Shown: piece after piece, positions 34,635-42,347 of the stretch
How positions within the stretch are numbered: position 1 is the first letter of the stretch
How the letters are laid out: each line of letters opens with the position of its first letter
Source: Oleispira sp036960605
GTDB taxonomy: Bacteria; Pseudomonadota; Gammaproteobacteria; Pseudomonadales; Oceanobacteraceae
Assembly (NCBI GenBank): GCA_036960605.1
Contig: JBALXI010000022.1
Span: 1-64,000 of the forward strand
DNA: 64,000 nucleotides
Direction: 5' to 3'
Notes under the pieces: generated by a model
Database searches by the model: none
Seen by the model: the letters and a program-made list of their open reading frames with translations, nothing else
What the model was told of the DNA's origin: nothing
Program-made: the position numbers and the translations under genes

Positions 34635-35108
34635 ATGAAAGTTTCTTCCACGCCCTTCAACCCAGCGCAATTACTGCTTAAATTGGTATTCAGCCTATTA
34701 TTGATTTTGTCTTTTAATGCACGCGCCGAGCCTTTGATTTATACCGCTTTTTTCAGTGATCAAGCCCTCTCCGGATATGATACAGTGGCCTATTTTCGAG
34801 AAGGAAAACCGGTGAAAGGCAGTGATGATTTCAGCACTGAATATAAGGACGCACAATGGCTATTTAAGAACCAAGCTAACCTAGATGCTTTTTTGCTTTC
34901 TCCTGATAGCTACGCGCCTCAATACGGTGGTTATTGCGCTTGGGCTGTCGCTCATGATAATACCGCTAAGGGCGATCCTGAACAGTGGAATATTACCGAG
35001 GGTAAGCTGTATTTAAACTACGACGCTAACATTCGTAGCAAGTGGCTTAAAGATAAAGACGCTTTAATTGTTACTGCCGATAAAAAATGGCCCAGCATTT
35101 TAGATTAA
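34635..35108 (+). CDS. Secreted YHS-domain protein
   Basis: About 157 residues from the ATG at 34635; a GTG nine codons upstream is an alternative. A signal peptide covers about 1-32 (LLLKLVFSLLLILSFNARA). The YHS domain has ALSGYDTVAYFREGKPVKG and YAPQYGGYCAWAVA; the family is often metal-binding and occurs in periplasmic proteins. It is the first gene of the rightward run to 39299, 65 bases from the DoxX-like gene. Confidence 0.83.
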   Translation: MKVSSTPFNPAQLLLKLVFSLLLILSFNARAEPLIYTAFFSDQALSGYDTVAYFREGKPVKGSDDFSTEYKDAQWLFKNQANLDAFLLSPDSYAPQYGGYCAWAVAHDNTAKGDPEQWNITEGKLYLNYDANIRSKWLKDKDALIVTADKKWPSILD

Positions 35109-35125
35109 TCGTTCCGATTTATTAC

Positions 35126-35160
35126 TTAACTATTTACCTGTTTAACTATTTACCTGTTTA
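35126..35160. repeat. 16-bp tandem repeat, about 2.2 copies
   Basis: The unit ttaactatttacctgt occurs twice in tandem (35126-35141, 35142-35157), followed by three bases of a third copy, between the YHS stop and the DoxX-like start. It ends just before the ribosome site of the next gene, so copy number could affect spacing or leader folding. Confidence 0.75.
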
Positions 35161-35173
35161 AAGAGATCCCATT

Positions 35174-35710
35174 ATGAAGTCAAAAATTTCTGTTATTGCT
35201 AGCTGGCTTATAGTTGCCTGGATCTGCAAAGTGTTCTTATTTTCTTTGCCGTATAAATTTTCTGGCCACCCCGATACTCAGCACATTTTTGGCACCATTG
35301 GTTTATGGATGCAAGATGTTCTGTCGCAGGGCTTAGGCAGCTGGTTTGTTCAAAATGGCGCTTATGCTGTTGGCACGGTCGAACTTCTGGCTTCTGTCGC
35401 GTTGCTATCACCTCTCGTCTTCATGCTATTAAAAAAACTGAAGCTAATTAAGCAAGCACCTGCCCGTGAATTGATTCATGGTTTAGGCGGTTTGCTGGCA
35501 ACCGGTGTTATGACTGGAGCTGCGTTCTTCCATTTAGTAACTCCTTTAGGTATAGAAGTACTGCATAACGGCAAGAGTGATGGCGGTTCTTTGTTTTATG
35601 CCGCAGTGTCTATTTTGATTTTGGGCTTAGTATTGGCCGCGATTAATTTACCGCAGTGGCTCTCCGCACGAGACTCTTCAACCAACCTTAAATTTGATTC
35701 TGAGCTATAA
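35174..35710 (+). CDS. DoxX-like integral membrane protein
   Basis: 178 residues with four hydrophobic segments (about 8-25, 60-85, 105-125 and 140-162). The arrangement FSLPYKFSGHPDTQHIFGTIGLWM and the TVELLASVALLSP segment resemble DoxX-like proteins, though the match is loose. It probably acts in the inner membrane, with redox or small-molecule permeability roles reported for relatives. It ends two bases before the next start, so it is co-transcribed with the ATP-grasp genes. Confidence 0.65.
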   Translation: MKSKISVIASWLIVAWICKVFLFSLPYKFSGHPDTQHIFGTIGLWMQDVLSQGLGSWFVQNGAYAVGTVELLASVALLSPLVFMLLKKLKLIKQAPARELIHGLGGLLATGVMTGAAFFHLVTPLGIEVLHNGKSDGGSLFYAAVSILILGLVLAAINLPQWLSARDSSTNLKFDSEL

Positions 35711-35711
35711 C

Positions 35712-36545
35712 ATGTTTATTCGTATTGCTCAGGTTTGCATCTATATCGTATTTTGCACGCTATTAAGAGCAGGCCCTTGGCGCTACTTCCAACTTAATGC
35801 CCGTTATTTCAATCATAATAAAGGCATATTTTCTAAGTTGGATATAGATCAGCTTATTCCGCCTCAATGGCGTTTGCCACAATGGGTTGATCACTCGGGT
35901 ATTGTGCCAGAAACCTTTCCTGTTTTTTTGAAACCTGAATGGGGACAAAATTCAAAAGGTATTCAACGTGCCGACAGCCTACCTGAGTTCGAACAACTGA
36001 GATTATTAAAGCCAAGTTCTAAAGTGCAATATTTGGTTCAACAGGGAGCCAAACAGAGCATCGAGTTTGAGATATTCATTATTCCTGCGGCTAATAGCCA
36101 CTCCACTGCGAGTATTTCAATTACTCAAGTGAGTAATCTGAGTGATGAAGCGCATCCCATTAATGGTATTTACAACTCAGAAACTCAGTATCACGATATT
36201 AGCTCGCAATTTTCTGCTGCACAAAAACAAAGTCTTTATGAAGTATTACGCACAGTCGGTGAGTTTAATATTTCTCGCTTTGCTATTCGGGCAAATTCTG
36301 TTGAGAACTTATTAGCCGCGGACTTTAGCATTATCGAAATCAATTTATTTTTCCCAATGCCGCTTATCTTACTGTGTAACAACGTTTCATTGTCGGCAAA
36401 GTGGCATTTCATTATTCGTAACATGTGGCTATTGGCTCGTATTACAAAAGCAATGGCTAACGATCAGCCGTATAAAGATATTTTCTTTAAAAAGATGGGA
36501 TTTTTCTATCAGGTTAAAGATTTCAAACAGAAAGAGATGAACTAA
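35712..36545 (+). CDS. ATP-grasp-like protein, first of a pair
   Basis: 277 residues from the ATG at 35712. ATP-grasp features include FPVFLKPEWGQNSKGI (nucleotide-binding Lys and loop), VQYLVQQGA and SIEFEIFIIP, then ISRFAIRANSVENLLAADFSIIEINLFFP, which holds the metal-binding E-x-N. The short N-terminus starts with a hydrophobic stretch (IAQVCIYIVFCTLL). The enzyme class joins a carboxylate to an amine or thiol using ATP; the substrate is unknown. Its stop overlaps the second ATP-grasp start by one base (TAATG). Confidence 0.72.
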   Translation: MFIRIAQVCIYIVFCTLLRAGPWRYFQLNARYFNHNKGIFSKLDIDQLIPPQWRLPQWVDHSGIVPETFPVFLKPEWGQNSKGIQRADSLPEFEQLRLLKPSSKVQYLVQQGAKQSIEFEIFIIPAANSHSTASISITQVSNLSDEAHPINGIYNSETQYHDISSQFSAAQKQSLYEVLRTVGEFNISRFAIRANSVENLLAADFSIIEINLFFPMPLILLCNNVSLSAKWHFIIRNMWLLARITKAMANDQPYKDIFFKKMGFFYQVKDFKQKEMN

Positions 36546-37495
36546 TGCAGGGCCTTAAGAAGAAGCTTTACCAATGGATTAGCCAGCGTTATATGGATGG
36601 CTGCAGCAGTTATAATGATTTGGCTGTGCGCCGCAATTGCCGTTCGAAAGAACAAGCACGCGCCGTTTTTGCTGATAATAAGGTTCCCCATGCTAAAGGG
36701 CTGATTTTCTTAAACCCCTTTGCGGCTATTCGTTTTGCCAAGCAGCACGGTTTTCCGTTAGTGATTAAGCCTAACGTCAGTGGCTTTTCTCGTGGCAGTC
36801 ATTTTCCGATTAAAACCTATGCCGAACTTTGGAAGGCCATTTTCTTAGCCAAGCTGTGGTGGCCAACAACCGTAGTTGAGCAATATTTATTAGGTAAGAA
36901 TTACCGTGTCGTTGTCGTGAAAGGCAGCTCTGCTGATGATAAGAGCGGGTCTAATAGTGAGAAGGGCCAGATCATGTCGGTGATCGAGCGTTTTTCTCCT
37001 TACGTTCTGGGTGATGGTACACAGAGCATTGAGCAGCTGATTGATGAGGAAAATAGCGTGCGTGATAGCATGAATCTATTCCCCGTCATTCATCCGTTGA
37101 GCAAAGGTTCGGTAACGAAGACATTTCTGAAAAAGAACAAATATAGCTTGGCGACGGTTCCGGCCGCGGGTGAAATTGTCACGCTGTTTTACCGCATATC
37201 TCTCGCGCCTGGTGGTGTCGTTAGCGTCATTGATCAAGCAACGATTCCACAAGTGAATAAAGATTTATTTATTGATGTGCTGGGGATGTTCGGTGCCAAC
37301 ATTTTAGGCATTGATGTCATCATGAAAGAAGGCATTGATCAGCCTTATACTGAGCAAGATTGCATTTTATTAGAAGTTAATTCACGCCCCTATTTAAAAA
37401 TGCACGACTACCCGCGCTTCGGTAAAGCAGAAGATTTAACTGGATTTTTTAATCATCTTGAGCAATTCGATATCAGCCAAGCGGACACCTTTTAA
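36545..37495 (+). CDS. ATP-grasp ligase, second of the pair
   Basis: 316 residues. A clearer ATP-grasp fold, similar to the cyanophycin synthetase/GshAB group: FAKQHGFPLVIKPNVSGFSRGSHFPI (ATP-binding Lys), TVVEQYLLGKNYRVVVVKG, VLGDGTQSIEQLIDEEN, then ANILGIDVIMKEG and CILLEVNSRPYLKMHDYP with the metal-binding E-x-N. It has no N-terminal cyanophycin-type domain. It should form an amide or peptide-like bond. One-base overlaps on both sides (TAATG) mark a tightly coupled operon. Confidence 0.85.
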   Translation: MQGLKKKLYQWISQRYMDGCSSYNDLAVRRNCRSKEQARAVFADNKVPHAKGLIFLNPFAAIRFAKQHGFPLVIKPNVSGFSRGSHFPIKTYAELWKAIFLAKLWWPTTVVEQYLLGKNYRVVVVKGSSADDKSGSNSEKGQIMSVIERFSPYVLGDGTQSIEQLIDEENSVRDSMNLFPVIHPLSKGSVTKTFLKKNKYSLATVPAAGEIVTLFYRISLAPGGVVSVIDQATIPQVNKDLFIDVLGMFGANILGIDVIMKEGIDQPYTEQDCILLEVNSRPYLKMHDYPRFGKAEDLTGFFNHLEQFDISQADTF

Positions 37496-38796
37496 TGACC
37501 AGCGCTTTAATGCCGGATAAAAACGGCTTATTTTTTAAGTTCGCGGGCTTTCATTCATTTTTGATGGGCCTACTGCCCTTTTATATTCCAGTATTATTAT
37601 GGCAGCAAGGCTATGCTCTCTGGCAATTGAGTTTTTTCATTGCCCTTACCGGCCTAGGTTTCTTATTGACGTTACCGCTGTGGAAGAATCTCTATTGGAA
37701 TAACCAGTGGAATAAAATAATTCGCACCTCGTTTATTCTAGAGACCCTATTATTTACCACGGTCCTTTTTATCGAAGCGCTGCCTTTAACAGCAAGTTTA
37801 TCGTTAGTCGCATTATTAAATGGTGCTTACCTTTGCTTTTATTGGACCAGCCAACGCACCCTATTCACTCAGTTAGAAAATGAACAAGAAAATGGAACGG
37901 CTACTGGTAACAACTTTGGTAACTTTCAAATTGTAGTCATGGTGCTCTTAAAAGTTGGCATATTACTGTCGGCATTTTTATTAGAGCAAGGCTTTGGGAT
38001 TGTTTTATTAACGTTGAGCATAATTGTAGCGCTGATAGGTCTACTTTATTTACCGACTCAGGTGCAAACAGAAAATATAGCTAGATTAAATTCAAACAAT
38101 CACGATATTGCGTTAGATAAACCTACCCGCGCCGTGTTCTATGTGGATGGACTATTTTTATATTTAGAAAGCTATTTCTGGCTACTTTCCTTATACCTAA
38201 TCGCGCAGCAAGACATCATGCAGCTAGGGTTCATAGTCGTTGGTTTAACATTATTACTCGCTGGTTTATTTTGGTTAATAAAAGGTCGCATTGATGCGAC
38301 CCCAGCTAATACCATTTTTCAGTTGGCGATTATAGGTTATGTCATTTCATGGCTATTACGCGGATTCATTGGCCTTGGTTCTGAAACCGGTGCTGATTTA
38401 ACGTCTGCTAGTGAAGAGATAAACTACCCTATTATTTTGTTGATTGCCTTTTTAACCAGTTTCTTTCGTTTGAGTTTTAATAAACGTTTTTTTGATCATG
38501 CTAGTATCATTAAAACGAACCTACTTAAGGCCAATTCGTCAGATTCAAATCAAGCGCAGATGATTCAGTATTTATTAGATAAAAGTACCTTGTCACAGAT
38601 GGGTATTTTAGTTTTTTTCAGTGCATTAGGCATCGCACTGTTCAGTACATCGACGTCCACTTTACTATCAATACCTATGAACATTAATAGCCAGCTTAGC
38701 TGGATTTATATGGCGGTAGCGCCATTGGTTTTATTGTATAGTTTTTATTCTCAACCGTTAGAAAATACACAAGGTAGACCATCATGTATAAGGTGA
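37495..38796 (+). CDS. MFS-like membrane transporter
   Basis: 433 residues with about 10-12 hydrophobic helices, including GFHSFLMGLLPFYIPVLLW and a central break (about 195-210) between two bundles. The TM arrangement suits a major facilitator, but canonical MFS motifs are weak. The neighbouring ligase genes suggest export of their product. The start overlaps the preceding stop by one base; the C-terminus overlaps the DinB-like gene by 13 bases. Confidence 0.75.
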   Translation: MTSALMPDKNGLFFKFAGFHSFLMGLLPFYIPVLLWQQGYALWQLSFFIALTGLGFLLTLPLWKNLYWNNQWNKIIRTSFILETLLFTTVLFIEALPLTASLSLVALLNGAYLCFYWTSQRTLFTQLENEQENGTATGNNFGNFQIVVMVLLKVGILLSAFLLEQGFGIVLLTLSIIVALIGLLYLPTQVQTENIARLNSNNHDIALDKPTRAVFYVDGLFLYLESYFWLLSLYLIAQQDIMQLGFIVVGLTLLLAGLFWLIKGRIDATPANTIFQLAIIGYVISWLLRGFIGLGSETGADLTSASEEINYPIILLIAFLTSFFRLSFNKRFFDHASIIKTNLLKANSSDSNQAQMIQYLLDKSTLSQMGILVFFSALGIALFSTSTSTLLSIPMNINSQLSWIYMAVAPLVLLYSFYSQPLENTQGRPSCIR

Positions 38797-39299
38797 TCTT
38801 AGGCAGTATTGAAATTTTACATGAGCTGGTACAGCTTATTCAGCAATTGGATGATGATAGCTATCGCTGCCCTCCTCAGCCTTTATTTAATAGTCCTATT
38901 GGTAGTCATGTGCGCCATATTTTGGATATTTATCAGGCTTTAATTCTCGAACAGCATAATTTGATTGATTATGATCTACGTCGCCGTGGCAACGACGTCG
39001 AGACAAAGCGCGTAGCCGCGTTGAAAGAGCTCATTGAAATCGAAAATTGGTTAATGGCATTAAAAGAAGAACAGTTTTCTGAAGTGAAAATAGTTAAAAC
39101 AGAAGTTTGCTTATCGCAGCAAGAGAGTATGAATTTCACGTCTACTTTAGGAAGGGAGTTATGCTTTGCGTCTAGCCATGTTACACACCACCTGGCTTTG
39201 ATTGTTGCTATTGCTAGATCGATGAATATTCAAGTGAACGGCCAGCTGGGTATTGCCCCAGCGACCGCTACTTTTTTACGTCAACAAGCGGCTAAGTAG
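38784..39299 (+). CDS. DinB-like (metal-binding four-helix) protein
   Basis: 171 residues. Histidines in SHVRHILDIYQAL and SSHVTHHLALIVAIARSM are placed as in DinB/YfiT-type folds, which bind a divalent metal with three His. Relatives include thiol-S-transferases for bacillithiol or mycothiol. Being translationally coupled to the ATP-grasp/MFS operon, it might use or modify the operon's product. It converges on the sphingomyelinase gene with 21 bases between stops. Confidence 0.72.
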   Translation: MYKVILGSIEILHELVQLIQQLDDDSYRCPPQPLFNSPIGSHVRHILDIYQALILEQHNLIDYDLRRRGNDVETKRVAALKELIEIENWLMALKEEQFSEVKIVKTEVCLSQQESMNFTSTLGRELCFASSHVTHHLALIVAIARSMNIQVNGQLGIAPATATFLRQQAAK

Positions 39300-39320
39300 C
39301 CTCTGTTGATTTTGTTTCCC

Positions 39321-40895
39321 TTACTGTTCGTAACGTAGGTTAGCGGAGAAGTCTTGCTTCTCAGCTTGACCCATGTGAATAGTAAAGGTTTCGTTATCAC
39401 CGATGGTATCAGACCAAAGATACAGGTAATCCTGCCAAGAACCTGAAGGCCAGCGCTGTAAGTAGTAATCTTGACCATTAACCGTACTGCGATCAACAAA
39501 AGCGATTTGATCGCCATTCTTTAGGCAATCGCCATCATCATTCAAGATACGGACACGCAATTTGTTCGACGCATTGTCTTGGTTGGTGAAAAACGCATAG
39601 TTACCACCACCACCGCCTATCCACCAGTTCCAGTAAGATCCTGCACGATCAGCGCCTTGCACTTGTATCCAGTCATCATGACGAATACAGAATGCACGAT
39701 TCTTTGGATACCAGTTGTCTAGATTCATCACAGTTGCTGGATCGCTTGCGTCGCCCTTCACTGTTAACCAACCGTTGCTATCATTGGCATCGATTTTAAC
39801 AAACTTACCATTGGCTTTGTTTTGGAACTGCACGCCTTGGTAAGGATTGTTAACCGCACGGAAGCTCTCGGTACGAGTATCTTCTTTAGCATAAGAGAAA
39901 GCCGCAATCGGATAGTGATCTGACAATTCTTGGAAGCGGTAGTTACCCGTGCTCCAGTTAGTCGACGTCACATCCAATGACTGGTTATGCCAGTGGCTTG
40001 GTTGTGCGTGATTACGCGATACGAAGATGTAATCTAGGTATTCACTGGGTAGATCTGGGTAGTTGTATGCGGCCATACCATTAGATTCAGGATCCCAGCT
40101 GGTAGAGAAACCAGCAAAGGCATCAGGCTCGCTGACTTGCAAGGTTTCGATCAAGTCTGGGTATTCAGCCGTGCTTTTAATCACGTTGAAGTCACCGCCC
40201 ATGAATACGACTTCGTCGGCTGGGATATTATGGCCGGCGATGAAGTTTTGCATTTCAGTGAACTGACTCTTGCGGGTCGCAGCTGGATCATCACAAGCGC
40301 CATCTTCTGCTTGAGCGTGTGTGCTGATTAGGTGATATGCCGCGCCGTTTTTATCAACTCGAGCATAAACAAAGCCTTTATTGGACAGGTAATCTGCACC
40401 ACAGGCGTCTTTATACACGTATTGAATTTGTTCTGTAATAGGCCAGCGGCTAACGATTGCTACACCACCATCTTCTGGTGATAGGTCCGCATACGCGCCT
40501 AGTGTTGCATCCCAGCCGCTCTTAGAACGACCCATTACCGGAGTTTGGTATGGGTAGTCTGCTTTTAAGCCATTCATCAGTGTGGTTGCAGGGCCGTTAT
40601 CAAACAGCTCTTGCAATAAAATGGCATCTTGGCCTTTTACGACTTCTGACTGTGGAATCATTACCGCTCGGTTTTCATGACTCCAATCACCCGCAAACAG
40701 CTCTGGCAGCATGTAAACGTTATAGGCTAATAGACGAAAGTCATCAGCATAGGCTAGGCCGGAAGTTTCTACAGGTACTGTGGGGGCTGGTATTTCAGCA
40801 GGTACCGTAGTGGTTGGTGTATCGGACATGGCGAAAACCATTCCGGATCCCATTGTCGCGCTTATCGCGAGACACAAGGTCGCTTTGATATTCAT
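39321..40895 (-). CDS. Secreted sphingomyelinase C-type phosphodiesterase
   Basis: 524 residues from the ATG at 40895, which has GGGATC nine bases upstream; longer open sequence upstream lacks a signal. Signal peptide MNIKATLCLAISATMGSGMVFA. The DNase I-like phosphodiesterase fold shows LLAYNVYMLPELF, LLQELFDNGP (metal Glu), STHAQAEDG, MGGDFNVIKS and ELSDHYPIAAF, the set seen in bacterial neutral sphingomyelinases. A C-terminal portion (about 370-510) of repeated W/G-rich strands (KFVKIDANDSNGWLTV) resembles a beta-trefoil or fascin-like domain, perhaps for glycan or lipid binding. It should cleave sphingomyelin to ceramide and phosphocholine outside the cell. Confidence 0.88.
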   Translation of the reverse strand: MNIKATLCLAISATMGSGMVFAMSDTPTTTVPAEIPAPTVPVETSGLAYADDFRLLAYNVYMLPELFAGDWSHENRAVMIPQSEVVKGQDAILLQELFDNGPATTLMNGLKADYPYQTPVMGRSKSGWDATLGAYADLSPEDGGVAIVSRWPITEQIQYVYKDACGADYLSNKGFVYARVDKNGAAYHLISTHAQAEDGACDDPAATRKSQFTEMQNFIAGHNIPADEVVFMGGDFNVIKSTAEYPDLIETLQVSEPDAFAGFSTSWDPESNGMAAYNYPDLPSEYLDYIFVSRNHAQPSHWHNQSLDVTSTNWSTGNYRFQELSDHYPIAAFSYAKEDTRTESFRAVNNPYQGVQFQNKANGKFVKIDANDSNGWLTVKGDASDPATVMNLDNWYPKNRAFCIRHDDWIQVQGADRAGSYWNWWIGGGGGNYAFFTNQDNASNKLRVRILNDDGDCLKNGDQIAFVDRSTVNGQDYYLQRWPSGSWQDYLYLWSDTIGDNETFTIHMGQAEKQDFSANLRYEQ

Positions 40896-41115
40896 AGTTG
40901 ATCCCATTTTGACAGTTTTATAGTTATTTTTATGATTACGATTCTTTAATGATCGCTTATCAAAATCAGTGTCCCTACCAATTAATATGAATTCTAATAG
41001 AGCCCAGAAATTAACCATAGGCCAGCTTAGGCCAATGCTCGGCAAGGGAATTTTTGCTTTATTTGATCACTCGACTATATCCGCCAATCATTACCCTTGT
41101 ATGACATAACAAAGT

Positions 41116-42153
41116 TCACGACGATGATTTTTTCTGCTGGTTGCGAAACTCTTTCGGCGACAGCCCCGTGCGAGACTTGAATGCTCGGCTGAAGGAGCTT
41201 GCATTGGAGTAGCTTAATAGAAAACTGATTTCACAAATCGAGTTCTTTTTTGCGGTCAACATGTTTACTGCATGACGATAACGTTCATCATCGATCAGTT
41301 GTTGATAGCGCGTGCCTTCGATAGCCAAGCTGCGTTTGAATGAACTTAAACTTAATCCCAAGTATTTTGCAGTAATCTCAGCCGTGGGTAAATTACTGCC
41401 GAAATTTTCATTAAGGTATGACAAAACTTTCTTACTAATCGGCGCCGTATTTTCTTTTTTATGCACCAGTTTCTTGGATTTGGTTAACATTAATTTTTGC
41501 ATGCCAACATCCGGTAGATGAACAGGCAAGTTCAATACCGACATATCTAAAATGATCTGATTGCATTCTTGTCCCATAAAAACAGGGCAATTTAATATGC
41601 GTTCATATTCTTGCTGCAAATTTGAATTATTTTCATGACGTAATTTTACTGATTTAAAGACAATGTCTTTACGGTGCCGAGAGCCTACTAAAAATTGTCC
41701 CATATGAAAGATGGAAGCAATATTATGATCAACAAAATTGGCTTCTTCATGAGGTTTTAAAGACGATACGGCCAGCGTATAAATAAAATTATTGCCTTCG
41801 ATGCGATAGCGCGCATCGAAAGCTTCATTCATTAATGGGCTATATTCCACCACGAGTTTATAGCATTCTAATAGCGTCTGACTATTCATCCAGACGATGC
41901 CTAAAATGCCATAATCTGATGGGTGTGTATCGACACCCACTCTCAACGCAAATAAGGGTTCGTTGAGTGATTGAATCACTCCCTGCCACAATCTGTTAAT
42001 TTCAATAATATCAATACGTAAGTCTTTACTCCGGTTCCTCTGGCTCGCGGATTCATCAAACAGCTTATTATAGAGCTCGGTAAAATTTCTTCCCCTTGCT
42101 TCATATGCCTGTTTAATCATCTGGATATACAGCTGTGAAACCGTAAATTGCAT
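41116..42153 (-). CDS. AraC-family transcriptional regulator (Arabinose_bd type)
   Basis: 345 residues from the ATG at 42153, with GGAGG five bases upstream; an ATG seven codons earlier lacks one. The N-terminal ligand domain contains DYGILGIVWMNSQTLLECYKLVVEYSPLMNE, typical of the OruR/ArgR-like AraC group. The C-terminal double helix-turn-helix contains EITAKYLGLSLSSFKRSLAIEGTRYQQLIDDERYRHA and SYSNASSFSRAFKSRTGLSPKEFR. It sits between the sphingomyelinase and sialidase genes, transcribed away from the sialidase, and is the likely local regulator of both. Confidence 0.92.
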   Translation of the reverse strand: MQFTVSQLYIQMIKQAYEARGRNFTELYNKLFDESASQRNRSKDLRIDIIEINRLWQGVIQSLNEPLFALRVGVDTHPSDYGILGIVWMNSQTLLECYKLVVEYSPLMNEAFDARYRIEGNNFIYTLAVSSLKPHEEANFVDHNIASIFHMGQFLVGSRHRKDIVFKSVKLRHENNSNLQQEYERILNCPVFMGQECNQIILDMSVLNLPVHLPDVGMQKLMLTKSKKLVHKKENTAPISKKVLSYLNENFGSNLPTAEITAKYLGLSLSSFKRSLAIEGTRYQQLIDDERYRHAVNMLTAKKNSICEISFLLSYSNASSFSRAFKSRTGLSPKEFRNQQKKSSS

Positions 42154-42347
42154 TAAGCCTCCACTTTCATACATTGAATAATCGTTTTGCTAGTATGCGG
42201 CAAACACAGAACTGCAAGCAATACATTTGAGCCGATTGGGTAAGTCAAAGAACGGTATGGATAATTTTTGTAGAAAATAATTTGGTAAGGTTCAAGCTCT
42301 CATAATAAGGCCAAGGACCGGCAAATAAATAATAATAAGAGTCATAC

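Noticed and set aside
40896..41045. Longer start of the sphingomyelinase
   Set aside because: The extra residues are not signal-like. The ATG at 40895 follows GGGATC and begins a signal peptide.
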